From the NCBI RefSeq assembly GCF_029227915.1, contig NC_079879.1, forward strand, positions 12,710,001-12,774,000: DNA of 64,000 nucleotides, in the 5' to 3' direction. Origin of the DNA: Hydractinia symbiolongicarpus. Taxonomy: Eukaryota; Cnidaria; Hydrozoa; Anthoathecata; Hydractiniidae. Under the pieces are notes generated by a model. The model searched no databases, was not told the origin of the DNA, and saw nothing but the letters and a program-made list of their open reading frames with translations. Shown piece by piece: positions 1-12,592 of this stretch (position 1 is the stretch's first letter; each line of letters opens with the position of its first letter). Made by a program: the position numbers and the translations under genes.

Positions 1-600
1 TGGTACTTTAATATCAGATTTTTATTTCCTTAAAGGGCGGAAGAAATTTACATCTGTAAGGCTTTAACAAAAAAGTTAGGAAAGAATTGGCAAGTCAGGA
101 GCAATCCATACACATAAAGTTGGCTAACATTTGCGAAATTGCCTTCACAAAATATTCAGGTGAGAATTCCCGATTTTAAAAGCAATCCATACATAACACA
201 TTCGGTTATGTTGGTAAATCGAGCCTCTGATAAGTAAGAGATACAGTTATTTCCGCAAATTAGACCTTTGATAATCATTCAGGAAAGAGCTCCTGTTTCT
301 AGAAGCAATCCATACATCACAGATTCAGTTGTTTCGGTGGATTGGCCCATTGTTAAGCATTCACGAAAAAGCTTCTGTTTCTAGAAGCAATTCATACATC
401 ACAGATTCGGTTATTTCGGTAAATTGAGCCATTGGTAAACATTCAGAAAAAGGATCCTGTTTCTAAAAGGAATCCGTACATAATAGATTTGATTGTTTCG
501 GTGAGCTAGGTCGTTGAAAAAAAATTTAGGAAAATGGTCCTGTTTCTAGAAGCAATCCATACATAGCAGGTTCCGTTGTTTTGGTGAATTGGGCCTTTCA
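1..600. repeat. Diverged ~82-bp tandem repeat array
   Basis: The motif agcaatccatacat or a close variant recurs at about 100, 181, 304, 386, 467 and 550. Four of the five gaps are 81-83 bp and one is 123 bp, about one and a half units. Each unit also carries a cctgtttctagaag-like stretch before the motif and a gttgtttcggtgaattg-like stretch after it. Copies differ by substitutions and small indels, so this is an old minisatellite. It probably continues beyond the left edge of the window. Confidence 0.75.
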
Positions 601-2205
601 TAACACCGAAGTCGGCACTTGTCTATGGCATTATCAGTTAAGCCCTGCAGATTTCTCTCGTTTCGCTTAATTTTGGCCGGAAATGAATTGTGTCTAATGT
701 ATTATCACATATACGAACTCTACTTGTCTTGTTTCGATGAATTGAGGCCTGAATACTTTTGTATATAGCGATTATCTCTTGGTTGAACGAAACCTTTTTT
801 TGTTTCACAACATTAAAACTTGTTAACATATACTGGAATGAACTTTAGGCAAACGTGTATCACGTCGTCTTCGTTAAGAATTAATCTGTTATGCTTTCGA
901 ATATAGAAGAATCCGTTTTTTTTGTGAAACAATTGTTAATATATATTGAACGATTGTAGTTTGTAGTTGTAGTTTCTTGATGAAATGTGTTTGTGTATTT
1001 CATAGACTGAAGTTATGAATTATACTTTCAGGTTTATTGAATGGTTTTATGATGGTTCTCATAATGTATATAAATGTACTGACAGTAACTCAATTTTTCT
1101 TTGTAGTTTCCTCAAATAATTATTTTTTTCAAAAAATATGCTCATGCACTACGAAAGTCAAAACCATTAGCATCTGTGGCATCACAGAATGTTTCACAAG
1201 AAGATTACTACTTCTTTATATATTGCTTTTTGTTAATATAGAAAGTTTTTTATGTGATTACTTCAAAAAAAATATGATCAAGCTTGTGGCCATCCTTTTT
1301 ATTATATTACATAGCATGCCCGGAATGATATTTTGAAACATTCACTTTCTATTTGATAGCCCATTGTGATTGATTTCAATTTATTTCCACAAATGAATAT
1401 ATATAATACAGTGCCACGTATGAGGTGAGCTAGTTTTACGTATACTATACATCTTGTATTATTATAAGAAGCAAATAAGTACTTGTTAAAAAAATATATT
1501 CTACAAATAGTTGAAATAGTATACAGCTAATAGTTTTGATTGAAGTAGAATGAAATGAATGCGGGCTAAAAGACTTTGGAACAAACTCAATTTCTTTATT
1601 CCCTTTATAGTTCAGAAACATATTTTAATGACTTGACACAAGTTGATAATATAAATTGATTACAAACAATAGAACATGCTGCGTGGAGTGAGTGAGGAGG
1701 AGAAGAAGAAAACTGTTTTGAACATAAACGATGAAGATCCGTCTCGGAGATGGAGACCCGTCACGTCACATTAATTTTAATTGGGTTTTTATAGTTTTTT
1801 CGCGCACTTTCACATTGTCTTCTAATCTCCGTACGAATAGGACAAGCGTGTGGTAAAAGGGAGAATCGAAAATATCGTAGTTCTTGATTGAAATCTTAAC
1901 GTAAAGAGTTTCTTCAAGCAGCAAAAAGGAAGCAAGTAGCTAGACATTTCTTTTTTGAGTATGCCGACTTCTTCTTCACATCTTTTCAACAGCTCTAATT
2001 CAATCAGAACAACTCTTTTAAATTTCATCGACAATCCTTTAAAAAATACGATGTAGTATATATTGGGAGATATTTTTGTGTAACAATATTTTCGTTGTTG
2101 CCACTATTTTTTGAGCCCTACAGTACCTCTATCCGAATGTTTTCACAATAAATGTAAAATCGTGATATACGAAGTGTCAAGAAATGTAACAACAATTCTA
2201 CTTAC
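601..2205. other. AT-rich non-coding stretch
   Basis: No convincing gene is seen. The longest open frame (99 codons at 1037-1336) is rich in F, I, L and Y, as expected of AT-rich DNA, and lacks flanking splice signals. A 70-codon minus-strand frame at 1822-2034 contains a lysine/glutamate-rich helix-like piece that could be an old transposon scrap, but nothing around it supports a gene. Confidence 0.6.
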
Positions 2206-2325
2206 CATCAATTCCGGTATTTTCCATCCATTGGGATGACACTTCATGAAGTCTACCCATAGTTGAGAACTGTTTTGTGATGGCGGCATTGTAGCCAATA
2301 AATCCAATGCTAATTGAATGTGTTC
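2206..2325 (-). CDS. Possible isolated coding exon, unrecognised
   Basis: On the minus strand a 120-bp block lies between an AG acceptor (after 2325) and a strong donor reading GATG|gtaagtag. Two of its frames are open. One contains LWVDFMKCHPNGWKIPEL, the other GFIGYNAAITKQFSTMGRL, and both look less biased than random AT-rich translation, so the true frame cannot be decided. I do not recognise either peptide. It could be one exon of a gene whose other exons lie outside the window or in the intervals I could not resolve, or a chance pairing of splice-like signals. Confidence 0.25.
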
Positions 2326-5300
2326 CTTCAAATATGAAAAAGTAGAAAATAAGGTATGATGACACAACATGTATCAACAAAAATGTATTGGAGTTTATTT
2401 CACTATCCAAAATTCAAAACAACAGACAAAATGTTTTTGAATATCAAGCCAAAAAAATCTGTATATTTTGAGATAAAAATATAGTATGTTCCCTAATTCT
2501 AATAACCATATCCTAATACTGTATATATTTAGAAATAAAAACACATTGAGCAAAATATTTCAGCATCAAGCATTCGTTGTAAAATTTAAAAACTTTAAAA
2601 ATTGTAAAATTTAAACCCTCTACTTCTATTTTATACATAAACAGTATTGGCTCTCAAGTTTTACTACCATACAATATAATTTTCAACATTTATAATTTTT
2701 ATCAGAGTCTCCACAGATTTACATACTATGTAATTCAATTCTCCTTTTATTATCTGCCTTCTTTGTTTCTTGTTTGTCCTTATATGCATTGCTTCTGCCC
2801 ATGAAATAAGGTGTCGTTGTCCTTTTCGCTAGCTGTTGTTATTTTTAAATTTTTCACGGAGCAACTTTCCCATTTTGCTAGATCTTTTTCAGAGAGAAGA
2901 TATATTCAGATGATAGAATATATCTTACCTACTTTAATCATAGAAACTTTGCAAGATTGAATTGAATTGAAGAAGAATTTCGAAAAGTGAAATTAAATTT
3001 CGTGAGATAAATTTTCGCCATGGCACCATTATGCGATTGTTTCATGAAAAGTACATACACATTTTCAATGTGTTTATTGAAATTTCAACACGTTCTTGTT
3101 TCAATTATTCCTTTTGAAATTCACTATATTGGTCAGGAAGGAATCATTTTTAGCTCGAAATATAATTTTTCTGCACTTCACTCACAAGCTACCTAGATAT
3201 ACAACCACCTTCAATCTACATTCGCTCGGCGTTCATTTTTTTAAATAATGAAACAATATTCAGCAACCTTTCCCAACAAACTATCTGATGCTGATTAATT
3301 AAGTCTCAAATGATCCTCCATTATAGAAAACTTCATAGATTGTTATTAAACAATTGATATTTTATACTCTTAGCCTTTTACTTTGTGTTTAGTACTCTAC
3401 TGTGAGTTCCTGTGTTATGATAGTTATCCTTTTTAAGCAATTTAGTTTGGTGCGGTTGTCTATACCATGGCAAACAACTCTGTTTGTGAGTGACCACGGT
3501 AAAATATACAGTATGAATTAATGGCCCCTTAACTCACCGCTGGAGGCAAAAAAGAAGGTGAGATAACTCTTGTACACACCTAACTGGCTGGCCATCTCCA
3601 AAGGCTTTCAGTCTGTCTAGCCATAAATTTGGCCAGGAGACCCAGCGTTGTCCCTTCAAACCACCCTTATAATCATTTTTTCTTTCTCTATAAAAGAAAG
3701 CTTAAATAACTAGGCCAGCCATAAATTATAATATGAAATGTTGTGGAAGGTTGAGCTGGGTATCCTGGCTACAGCCTCTGCTGTCTAGTGTAAGTGGCGG
3801 CTTCTCAACTTTGTAGATACCGATGATGGCGTAAATAAATAAATCTTAGTGTTATATTTCCTTGTCTGAAAACAGGGTAGAGGGTGGGGAACAAGGATGC
3901 AGTAGTCCGTAAACCGCGGAGCGCCCTGCAGTGCAGCGGATAGACGCAGAAGCGATGCGCTCCGCCCTGACATGGTCACCAGGTCTCTACATTATATGGA
4001 TTCTTGGATCTCCTGAAAAAATCATCATTATATCCATTTTTTATACATATGGTCAATATATCAATATTTAGAAGCCCGTTCATTCCAGTGCATATGGACA
4101 TAATATCCATTCTACATTATCGATATATTGTCCGTTTTTTATAGTGAGGATGTTGTAAAAACAAAGCCCTTAGAAGTCAAAGAAGTCATAACGAGGACAT
4201 TTTAAACCTTGTCAAAACCCAACCCAACAACTTTACTATTTAAATCTGACTGTTCAAATCTTCGTTGTCGAACCAATAACTTTTGATTAATCACGATAGA
4301 AAATTCGAAGAGCTTAAATTTCTGATTTGTTTCCATTTTAAAAAAGCTGCAAAAGATAAATAAGAATTTCATCCATATCGTTACTTATCGGTACTGGCAT
4401 GGATAGAACTTGATGATGTGGTTACAAAAGATTGCGTAACAAAGCGTACGGCGGTTCTTATTATTAATGGCAATTAAAAATAATTAAAATACCCCGATAT
4501 CGAATTGAACCTTCGATTTTTTTGTAGATTAATGGAGCTTATTCTGTTCACCGCAATTTTGCACACAAAGAGACGGAAAAAGGGTATAACTGTATGAATT
4601 TTAAATTTTGAATTGATTTGGATTATTGTTTGTTGCAGTATGAAACTAATTACTGCACACCATGTTGTTCTTCCATTTGAACTACCACCTTCAAAGATGG
4701 ATTGGATTCGAACCAATAACTTTCATGGTTTTACAACAATAGACATTTGCTTGGAATTCACAAAATTCAATGTCACTTCAAATAAAAACACATCATAAAG
4801 CTTGTTGTTACAAAATTAATTGTGAGTTAAAAACCCTAGCTAAGTATTACAGGTTTATTGAAACTGTTGTCTCCTTGAATTAACAAACTTTAGACTTCGC
4901 CAAAGTTTTTATTAAAGTAAAGGGTGTAGCCAGCTATTTGAAAACTTTTGTTGCAGCCAACTGGTATTCGGCTATTTTCGCTTTTTAGGCAAATTTTTTA
5001 AAAAATTCACGTTAATTTAAATACAACCTAGACCCGGGACGACGTTGTACTTATGAAACATAATACAAGTTAACCTGGGAAGAGGTCAGGGAAGGGCAAC
5101 AAAAAGTTAGTATGTATCACCATGCTCGACAGCATGACTACATGTATTAATGTAACTGTTTCTCTTTTATTACTTGCAGAGTAATGAATTACCCAATGGG
5201 TTATAGCATATGCTTGCCATTTATAAAACAACGCCTCCATCCATGATCGTACGCATTTAATATTTTGCAACGTGAAATTCATCCTTGAACAAAATTTAAA

Positions 5301-5429
5301 ATTTTAGGCCTACTAAATATCTTGAATTAACATTTAAGGTCGATTTTGATCACATGAAACGTGTACAACTGTTCTAAATTTTAACGAGCTTGTTCGAAAA
5401 CGCATGCTGTACAAAAAAGCAAGGGGAAA
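2326..5429. other. Non-coding stretch, no gene seen
   Basis: AT-rich sequence without a supported exon. The small region 3840-3970 is more GC-rich than its surroundings (around the gcggagcgccctgcagtgca segment) but has no long frame or repeat partner that I could find. Confidence 0.55.
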
Positions 5430-6765
5430 CTTCATTCTAGTCAATACACAAGCAAGCGAACTGAATTAAGTAATAGGGGAAGATGTCCTATTAGGGTAAA
5501 TATTTAGGCAAGTAGCCAGGCCCATCCATACCTACACATACAATACTAAAAACAAAATTTAGGAAACTATTCCCGCAATAAATACGATATTGAATGTATT
5601 GTGAAGCTAAACAAGGAAAAGCTTATTCTGATTAAAAAACAATTAGACAAGTAGCGAAACCTATCAATTCATCATTAAAAAAGTATTTTGGGGAATAACC
5701 TTACGCAATATAAAAAAAGAACAGAATAAAAAAACGTCAAACGATCACTTTTTTCTATTCAAAAATCGAAAGGGCGAGTAGCACACGCGTGCGTATATCA
5801 TTGCATGTGCATACATCAAAGATTTTGTTAAAGCTCTCTCGCACCAAATGAAATGTTCAATGTTCTAGTAAGCAAATAAAAAAACCTTTCTTCTACTCTG
5901 TAAACAGGCAAGGGAGCAAAAGATCCTGCAATACAACCTAACAAAGAGATCTAATAAAAACGACATCGCGAAAGGTGAAGTATTAAATCTCTTGGTCGGC
6001 CAATTCGAGACTTTATTTCACTCAGAAAACAGGCACGAGAGTGTGAGACCCATCCATACATCATTTAAAATGAGAATTTTGGAAGTTGCTTTTCACGCTG
6101 AATAAAAAGTTAGATATCCATCCATACACTACTAAAAAGGAGATTTAGATAATATCAGATGTCCTAACATGTGAATTCACAGGAAGACTTTATCCCACTC
6201 AGTAAGAAGCAGGAACGGGGGAGACTGATTCATACCACCATACAATATTAAAAAGATATTTTGCAAAACCTTCCTTCAGGCGGAAAAAACATACAGCATG
6301 TCGTAGCAGACCTGTGTATACAACATTAGTTCTCCTCAGTAAACAACAAAGAAAATGAGAGATCCATCCATACCTTATAAAAATAGAGATTCTATCGATA
6401 TACATGCATCATTTAAAAAACGCATTTTTTTAATTTACCCTTCTCGCGAATTAAAATATTCAGCACGCCAACCTGGTAGAAAACTTTATGCTAGACACTA
6501 AACAAGGAGTGATGTTTGATGCCCATCCATACACCACTAAGAAGGAGATTTTGGAAAAAAGTCGCAAATACGCTTGTACGAAATAATAAATTAGATGTTC
6601 TAACAGCTCAATTCATGGAATACTTTATTTTTTATCTTAACACAGTAAGTTTGCTGGAATGTGGGACACCTATACATACATTTATCAAAGGAGAGATATT
6701 AAAACAAACAGTAGATTTGGATAACTATCCATACACAAATAAAAACGATATTTTAGAAAAATAAT
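5430..6765. repeat. Diverged minisatellite with ccatccatacat motif
   Basis: Copies of a degenerate unit contain cccatccataca- followed by an actaaaaa-ggagattttggaa-like segment. They occur at about 5521, 6050, 6118, 6230, 6362, 6520, 6673 and 6725, and elements such as aaacaaggaaaagcttattc recur between them. Spacing is irregular, mostly about 70-150 bp. The shared ccatacat core suggests a relationship to the array at 1-600, but the flanking unit sequence differs. The 82-codon frame at 6516-6764 lies entirely in the repeat and is not a gene. Confidence 0.6.
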
Positions 6766-9700
6766 TGTGTGTCATGTTTTTTTTGCTGTTTATAGGAAGC
6801 AGTGTAATTTGATTTTGAACTTTTAATATTTTTAAAACTAAAACCTCATGACAACAATGATAAAAAAGTATATGGACTTTTTTTGTTCGTAGCTGTTAGA
6901 AAAACTAATATTGCTAATATTTATAGGACACATTTTAATAGCAGACGATGTTTTATACTGTATAAATATTCATTATAAATAAATGAATGAATAAAAAATG
7001 AATAAATAAATAAATAAACTATTCGGAGGAACATAGTTATTAATATAGTGTAACTAGCTATATAAAATTGAGTTATGACTGCATCTTTTACGTTTTTCCG
7101 GCAATGTTAATTGTCTACATTTATAACGACGATATGGTTGCTACGAAGTTAAGTTATATTGCGCTGTACAAGGCCTGTTCTTAAAGCTCTCTAGCCATTG
7201 AACGCTACGACTTTCTCATAACCGGTTGAAAATAGCTATTAGTTAATAATAGGGTAAATAGAATTTGATTTAGCTAATATTGCGTGTATTTCGACTCCTA
7301 AAAAGAAATAGTACTGTAGCATTTTTTTTGCAAAACAGGAAAATTTGTTGAGTTATTTCTAAAAGGTTTTTTAGTAACACTAATTGACCAACGCAGTTCA
7401 CAAGATAGCGTATAGCTCTGAATAGACCATTTCGGAGATTATGCGCCATTATGAATTTGCGGAACTCGGTGGTGCAAGTTGAACTTTGGACTTCACGTTT
7501 ATTCAGTCATTTGCCTTGCGAAACTGCTGGCGGCAGGACAGTTTTGATTTTTGATATCTGTTTTTATCTTTGTGATACTAATTTTATGATATATATTTTG
7601 AAAAAAACTTTTATTAGGCACTTATTTGTACTTTTAATTTCTTTTTGTACAATAAAGGCAACTTAATATATCCTAAAAGCCTTTAAACTAGCTAGCTAGC
7701 TAGAGGTCTCCCAAAAATGCTTTTAGGACACTGTACTGTAGCTAGCTATAAGGCTGTAATTAGTAATTAATGCTTGGTTAAAGGTAACTTCATTTTATAT
7801 TTAGATATTTAAAATTGTGTAGCTACTTTGTGCATTATAAACATATTGGCATTGGATTTTAAACTTGGATTATACTTTACTTTAGAGAGAAATTTTTGAT
7901 TTTGGAAATACCTTACTGGATTTGGACTTGAACTATGTTTTTGGATTTGTAAAGAAATGTTTAGGTTGTAATATTTGTAAAGATCTAGAGAGTTATAATC
8001 CATTGTCAAAATACTTGTCAAAACTCTATAGTGTTATTTATTCCTAAAGTGAAACTTAAGCTCGCAAAATAATCTGGCTTCTTTTCTATAACGGATGTAA
8101 AAATTTTCAATACACTGCCCATAGAGATACGGTAACAGGTTCAGTCGCAGATTTTAGGAATAGAGTCATGAGTCATTTTAATTGCAAATAATTTTTATTA
8201 TTTTGATATTTTTATAATTTTGTTTCTCGGTGTATGTTTGACCCTTGATTCGTCTACTTAAACACTCCTATCTTTGAGTCTTTCAAGAGTGGTATTAGAA
8301 AGAATACCTGTCTTTCTTCCCTGCTTTCGCTATTGCCCTATATTTTTTTTGTACGCTTCTCTTATTGAAAAATATCAAAAAGGGAGAAATGAGTTTAGTT
8401 TACAGACTAAAGTGTTATTCAATTTTTTGTTTTTCTATGTTATTTGTTTCAGTCACAATGTATATTTTACATGATTTTTTGTTATATATACGTATGTCTT
8501 TGTCGGTTTCTTTATCAGAACACGCAATTATAGCAGTAACTTATTACTAAAGTGTAAATCTTTATGATAAATAAATAAATTACTCTGTGAAGCTTGTTTG
8601 AATTATTGGCATAATAAGTTCCATAGCAGAAAAAGCTATTAATTATTAATATGAGGGGTGGTAATAAATTGAAATGGGTCATAAAATTTTTCGAAATTTG
8701 GTGTTGCTTGTTCAATTTTTCAACACAAGTCAATAATAAAAAAAGGTAGGAAATTAGCTCACTGAAGAGAGAGGGGTATTTCAACCGGCAATATTACCTG
8801 TACATATAATGTGACCCTCCTGAAAGTCAATATACTGAATAAAAATTTGACTACTTATTTGAATAATTATGGTATCAAGTTAGCAATATCCCTACACTGT
8901 CTCAACTTAACAAGGATTGTCCAGATTTCAGACATTTCTAGCCTAGTTAACTAAGTTTTCTTCGAGATATTAAAATTGAGTTTCTTATTTAATAATTTTC
9001 CAGTGCAAAACCGAATTAAAATCAACCAATAAACATAAAGCCAGCATGACCACATCTAACATTAAAGATTTCTCAATACTGATCACGTGAGCAAAAAACA
9101 ATAGAATTTCTTGCCTTAAAGTATTCACAAATTTCTTTCATACAAGACAAAAAATATCTTCTGAGCAATTGTATTTCAATTGGCATAACTGGTATTTTAT
9201 TTAATAAAGCATGTTAACATCAAAGATAAATGTATCATAAATGTAAAAAACAACTTTTTAAGACAAAGCATTCTTACTACAAAGTGAGCACACAACACTA
9301 TTCTTCTTGCTTTAAAAAATAAGATTAAAATAATTCGTTAACAAAATTCAATCTAGCTCAGGCTACAAAAAGTTAATTATATGCTCAACTCAGATATCTT
9401 TGAAAAGATGCCATACACTGCCTCTTTTTTCAACAATAAATGCAAATGCACTAGCTCTTTTGGAACATGTATTCAGTATGGAATTAGCTACCTTTCATGT
9501 TGATAGAAAATATATTTAAAAAAAGTATTCTGTTTATATAAAAAATCAACTCTGGCCTACTTTTCACCACATCAGATTTTAAAAACTAACGTTTTTCTCA
9601 AAAAAATATTTTAATTTTTTTATAAAATTATTATTCAACAGATAACCGAAAAAAACATATCAATTTAAACTTTTTAATAGCAAATTTCCAGAGTTAATGT

Positions 9701-10110
9701 ATACTATTAATAGCATGGCTTTATTACGTATTATGACGTTTAACAGTTAAAAATTTATTGTTGCCAGAAATTGTATCCTGGAAGAATCAATTTTTATATG
9801 AAAATTATACCAATAATCATAATTTTCCTCAAAAAGTTACTTTTTGGTCTTATAACAGCAGATCACTGAGAATTTACACAACTAAAAATCTTGTGGTAAC
9901 ATTTTTAAAATTAAAAATCTTGATTTTGTAAACATTATATGCACAAATTCTAAAAAATTATAAAAAAAAATTAAAAGTAATTGGAAATATCATCTTTTTT
10001 AAAACATCTATGGACACGCTGCGTACAAAAAAAGAATTGTATGGAGCAAAAGATCGAAATGGAAATGAAGTTTAAAAAAAATGTCTTTTAGTAAAAAACA
10101 CAATCGTTAC
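6766..10110. other. Non-coding stretch with short simple repeats
   Basis: No supported gene. Notable items are a short (TAAA/TGAA) simple stretch near 6975-7020 and a (CTAG) run at about 7688-7703. The remainder is AT-rich sequence with only short, F/I/K/N-rich frames. Confidence 0.55.
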
Positions 10111-10244
10111 GGAGAAAATATCACTTGCCGTAAAAATATAGTCTGCGGCCATGTGGAGGGGCGGATGGACATAGCAAACAAAATAGTAGATGATCGCAGT
10201 GAATACAACATGGTATGACATAGCCCTCCCTTTGTCATGTATTC
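10111..10244 (-). CDS. Possible membrane-protein exon, unrecognised
   Basis: On the minus strand a 134-bp block runs from a good acceptor (tatactgcag|GAATAC) to a donor (TTCTCC|gtaacg). Read with two leading bases completing a codon, it gives 44 residues including GRAMSYHVVFTAIIYYFVCY, a plausible membrane helix, followed by VHPPLHMAADYIF. Composition is more protein-like than neighbouring frames. I cannot assign a family, and no partner exon in compatible phase was found between this block and 2206 or above it. It may be a single exon of a gene with very long introns, or chance. Confidence 0.3.
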
Positions 10245-11289
10245 CTGCAGTATATATTTGCTATAGGTTACTTCTAACGACAAAGCAATGTGTTTCGTTA
10301 ATATATTAACACTTTTAAACCACTCCATAAGTGAATAATAAAAAATAAAAAATTGCATGCGCAAATTAACAAATATAGGTTCATTCGTGTTGTTTTTTTC
10401 ATGGAATTCCTGGTACAATGTGCATATGTTATACAGTGACAGTCTTATCTCTAGTTCTGATTCACTGGTGGGACTGTCAAGATTGAGGCCCTAGACGCCT
10501 CTTTAGTTTTGATCTTTAATAAATCCCAGTTAAATGAGATGTTCCAAGGGTACAATCTTAACGGCCCCATCACTGCTTCTCTGCTATCGTAATAACTCCA
10601 GTTTAAAATGGTGCCAGGAGTAATTCTTGTAAGTAGATGTTTTTTATCTTCTCTTTTTTTCTCATTTTCTGTGATCGCTTTTACTTTCGATTTTTTGTCG
10701 ATTTATTATTTGTTACTTTTTACAAGCTCGTGAGCTTGTATTAAAACGCAAATGTGTCCTACAAGAATGGAAATTTTTGCCTCTCTGAGCACCGACACGG
10801 GAGTAGTCGTGTGTTCGAATCTCATCTTGGTAACTATTTTTACTTTTTTTTTCTTCTTACTATCTCGCCCGCGAGGACGTGTTTACAGACTGACCTAACG
10901 AAAATTGAAATTTCGAGAAATTTTCTATCAATATTATTGCCTATCCGAATAGCAAAATATGTCGTGTCTAACTTCAGCTTTTTATACACTTTCTTGGCGA
11001 GGTTGTTTGCGTATATCATACGTCTTGTTCTGTTTAAAGTGTAAATGATACAGTTTCCCTGTAGTGTGTGTGGAAAACCAGTTAAAAACAACAGACATGC
11101 AATTTTAAGCAATTATTGTGATAAGTGGTCCCACTGTAATTGCAATGAAATCTATACTTTTGAATACCTATTTCATTAAACAAGGTCCAATGATCCTTGG
11201 CTATGCCTAAGTTATGTAAATGGTGCCATGCCCTTTTTTTATTCCTCAGATACAAATGTTGTAAAAATATGGACAATGCTCCCACTTCC
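10245..11289. other. Non-coding stretch
   Basis: No gene seen. A near-palindrome tacaagctc-gt-gagcttgta lies at about 10721-10740. A tRNA B-box-like gtgttcgaatctc occurs near 10811 without a convincing A box, so it may be a worn SINE fragment. Confidence 0.5.
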
Positions 11290-11440
11290 GTAATAACTAA
11301 AACAGGTAACGACTAGTCTCCGCAGAACCACCACAGAACAAGCAGCGAACCACCAGTCTCCGTAGAACAACCAGAGAACCAGGAGCGAACCGGCAGTACT
11401 ATGACAGAACGAGTAGTCTTGGTTGAGAACCACCAGAAAG
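11290..11440 (+). repeat. Left arm of long inverted repeat with 40-bp subrepeats
   Basis: The arm starts gtaataactaaaacaggtaa and then has two adjacent 40-bp units beginning agtctccgcagaac and agtctccgtagaac, each ending in -gcgaacc-, followed by a partial third. The same sequence in reverse complement closes the region at 17505-17616. Tandem subunits inside inverted termini are characteristic of foldback-type elements. The Copia element lies between the arms. Confidence 0.7.
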
Positions 11441-11681
11441 TGTTGATGAGAAAAAACAATAGTTGACGGAATCATCAGAATAGCGATCACTGTAAATGCT
11501 CCATGCCTTATAAAAAAAATAAAAAAAAAAAACTGCAAAATTTGGGTAGAATTTACTATCCCGCCCCTTATTTCCGGGAATATTGAGAATAAATTAGTAG
11601 TATATGTCATTATGTTCATTATATCTTTTAGGTTTATATGTACGGCTTTATGCCATAATTAAGAATAAAGATCTATTCACA
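11441..11681 (+). mobile_element. Candidate 5' LTR of the Copia element
   Basis: The segment begins TGTTG and ends in CA three bases upstream of the primer-binding site, as expected of an LTR. It would be about 241 bp. Because no second copy is visible downstream, the left edge rests only on the TG start at the end of the inverted-repeat arm. Confidence 0.4.
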
Positions 11682-11684
11682 TTC

Positions 11685-11696
11685 TGGTAGCAGAGG
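11685..11696 (+). promoter_or_regulatory. Primer-binding site for initiator tRNA-Met
   Basis: The sequence tggtagcagagg is the exact complement of the 3' end (CCUCUGCUACCA) of the eukaryotic initiator tRNA-Met. It lies just upstream of gag, where reverse transcription of an LTR element is primed. Confidence 0.8.
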
Positions 11697-11708
11697 CTAG
11701 TTAAGAAG

Positions 11709-12592
11709 ATGGCAACTGGAACAATCATGATGGCACAAAAGTATGGATTGCCCCAATTTTCTGAAGATGGGATTTTATGGGAAGTAGTTACAGAACTTCC
11801 AAAGAAGAAACAAGGACCAGTTGTTTATTTGAGTTTAAATTCAGAAGTATGTCAGCCTTAACGAAAGAAGAATTGAATGAAGAAGATGGTTTAAATAAAC
11901 TTGTTAATAAAATAAAAGAACTATATGGCATTACTGAAGATCAAGCAATGTTCAATGCTTACGAAAAATTTGAGACCTTTCACCGTTCCAAGACAATGTC
12001 GATTGGTGATTATGTAAATGAATTTGAACAGTTGAATCAAAAACTTAAGAGTTTTAAAATTGAGTTACCAACTGCAGTTCTTGCATATCAACTACTAAAA
12101 AATGCACATGTACCGAAAGCTACACGTGAACTAACACGTGCTACGGTTCCTTCCCTCACATACAACTCTATGAAAAAACAGATAAAAGCCATTTATGATC
12201 AATGTGCTCAAAGTGAAAGTAGTAGAAACAGTAATGATATTGGTGTTGAGCAAGAAGTATTATATGGTCAAAAGTTTGACAGACGACGTTTTACCAATTG
12301 GAACACTCGTGGACGTGGCAGAGGTGGTAAATATTTCAGTGCTAAAAGAAGCCAGTACAACCCTAATGGTCCTGATGGACATCCATTGCAATGTCACCAT
12401 TGCAAATCTATAATGCATTTCATGAATGACTGTCCTGATAAGAATAAAGGAAGCAAAGGGCAGGATAAAGTACATGTGCAGTTTTTCGCAAAGGGTGTGG
12501 AACAATGCTTTATGGAGCAAGTTGTGTCTGAGTCTTTGAATTATGCTTTACTAAACTCAGGATGTTCATCAAAAGTTTGTGGTAAAAATTGA
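11709..12592 (+). pseudogene. gag: Copia gag plus start of protease, frameshifted
   Basis: The N-terminal gag begins at the ATG at 11709 and carries PQFSEDG and TELPKKKQGPVVYLSLN. The frame is then lost near 11855, and the rest continues in another frame (open from 11777 to 12592) with KEELNEEDGLNKLV, AYEKFETFHR, YVNEFEQLNQKLK and VLAYQLLKNA. An RG-rich basic stretch and a CCHC zinc knuckle (C-HH-C-KSIM-H-FMND-C) follow, then the beginning of the aspartic protease. The protease motif, normally LDSG, reads LNSG, so the catalytic Asp has become Asn, and a stop follows 8-9 codons later. The stretch between FSEDG and the TELPKKK region is shorter than in intact relatives, suggesting an internal deletion. 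Confidence 0.85.

Noticed and set aside
1037-1336. 99-codon membrane-like open frame
   Set aside because: Composition is that of AT-rich random sequence, with no splice context and no recognisable motif.
1822-2034. 70-codon minus-strand frame with ELLKRCEEEVGILKKEM
   Set aside because: Helix-like and possibly an old transposon scrap, but too short and unsupported to annotate.
10754-11112. Overlapping 96- and 90-codon frames on opposite strands, with a B-box-like word
   Set aside because: No A box and no family motif. The two frames are complementary to each other and neither looks selected.
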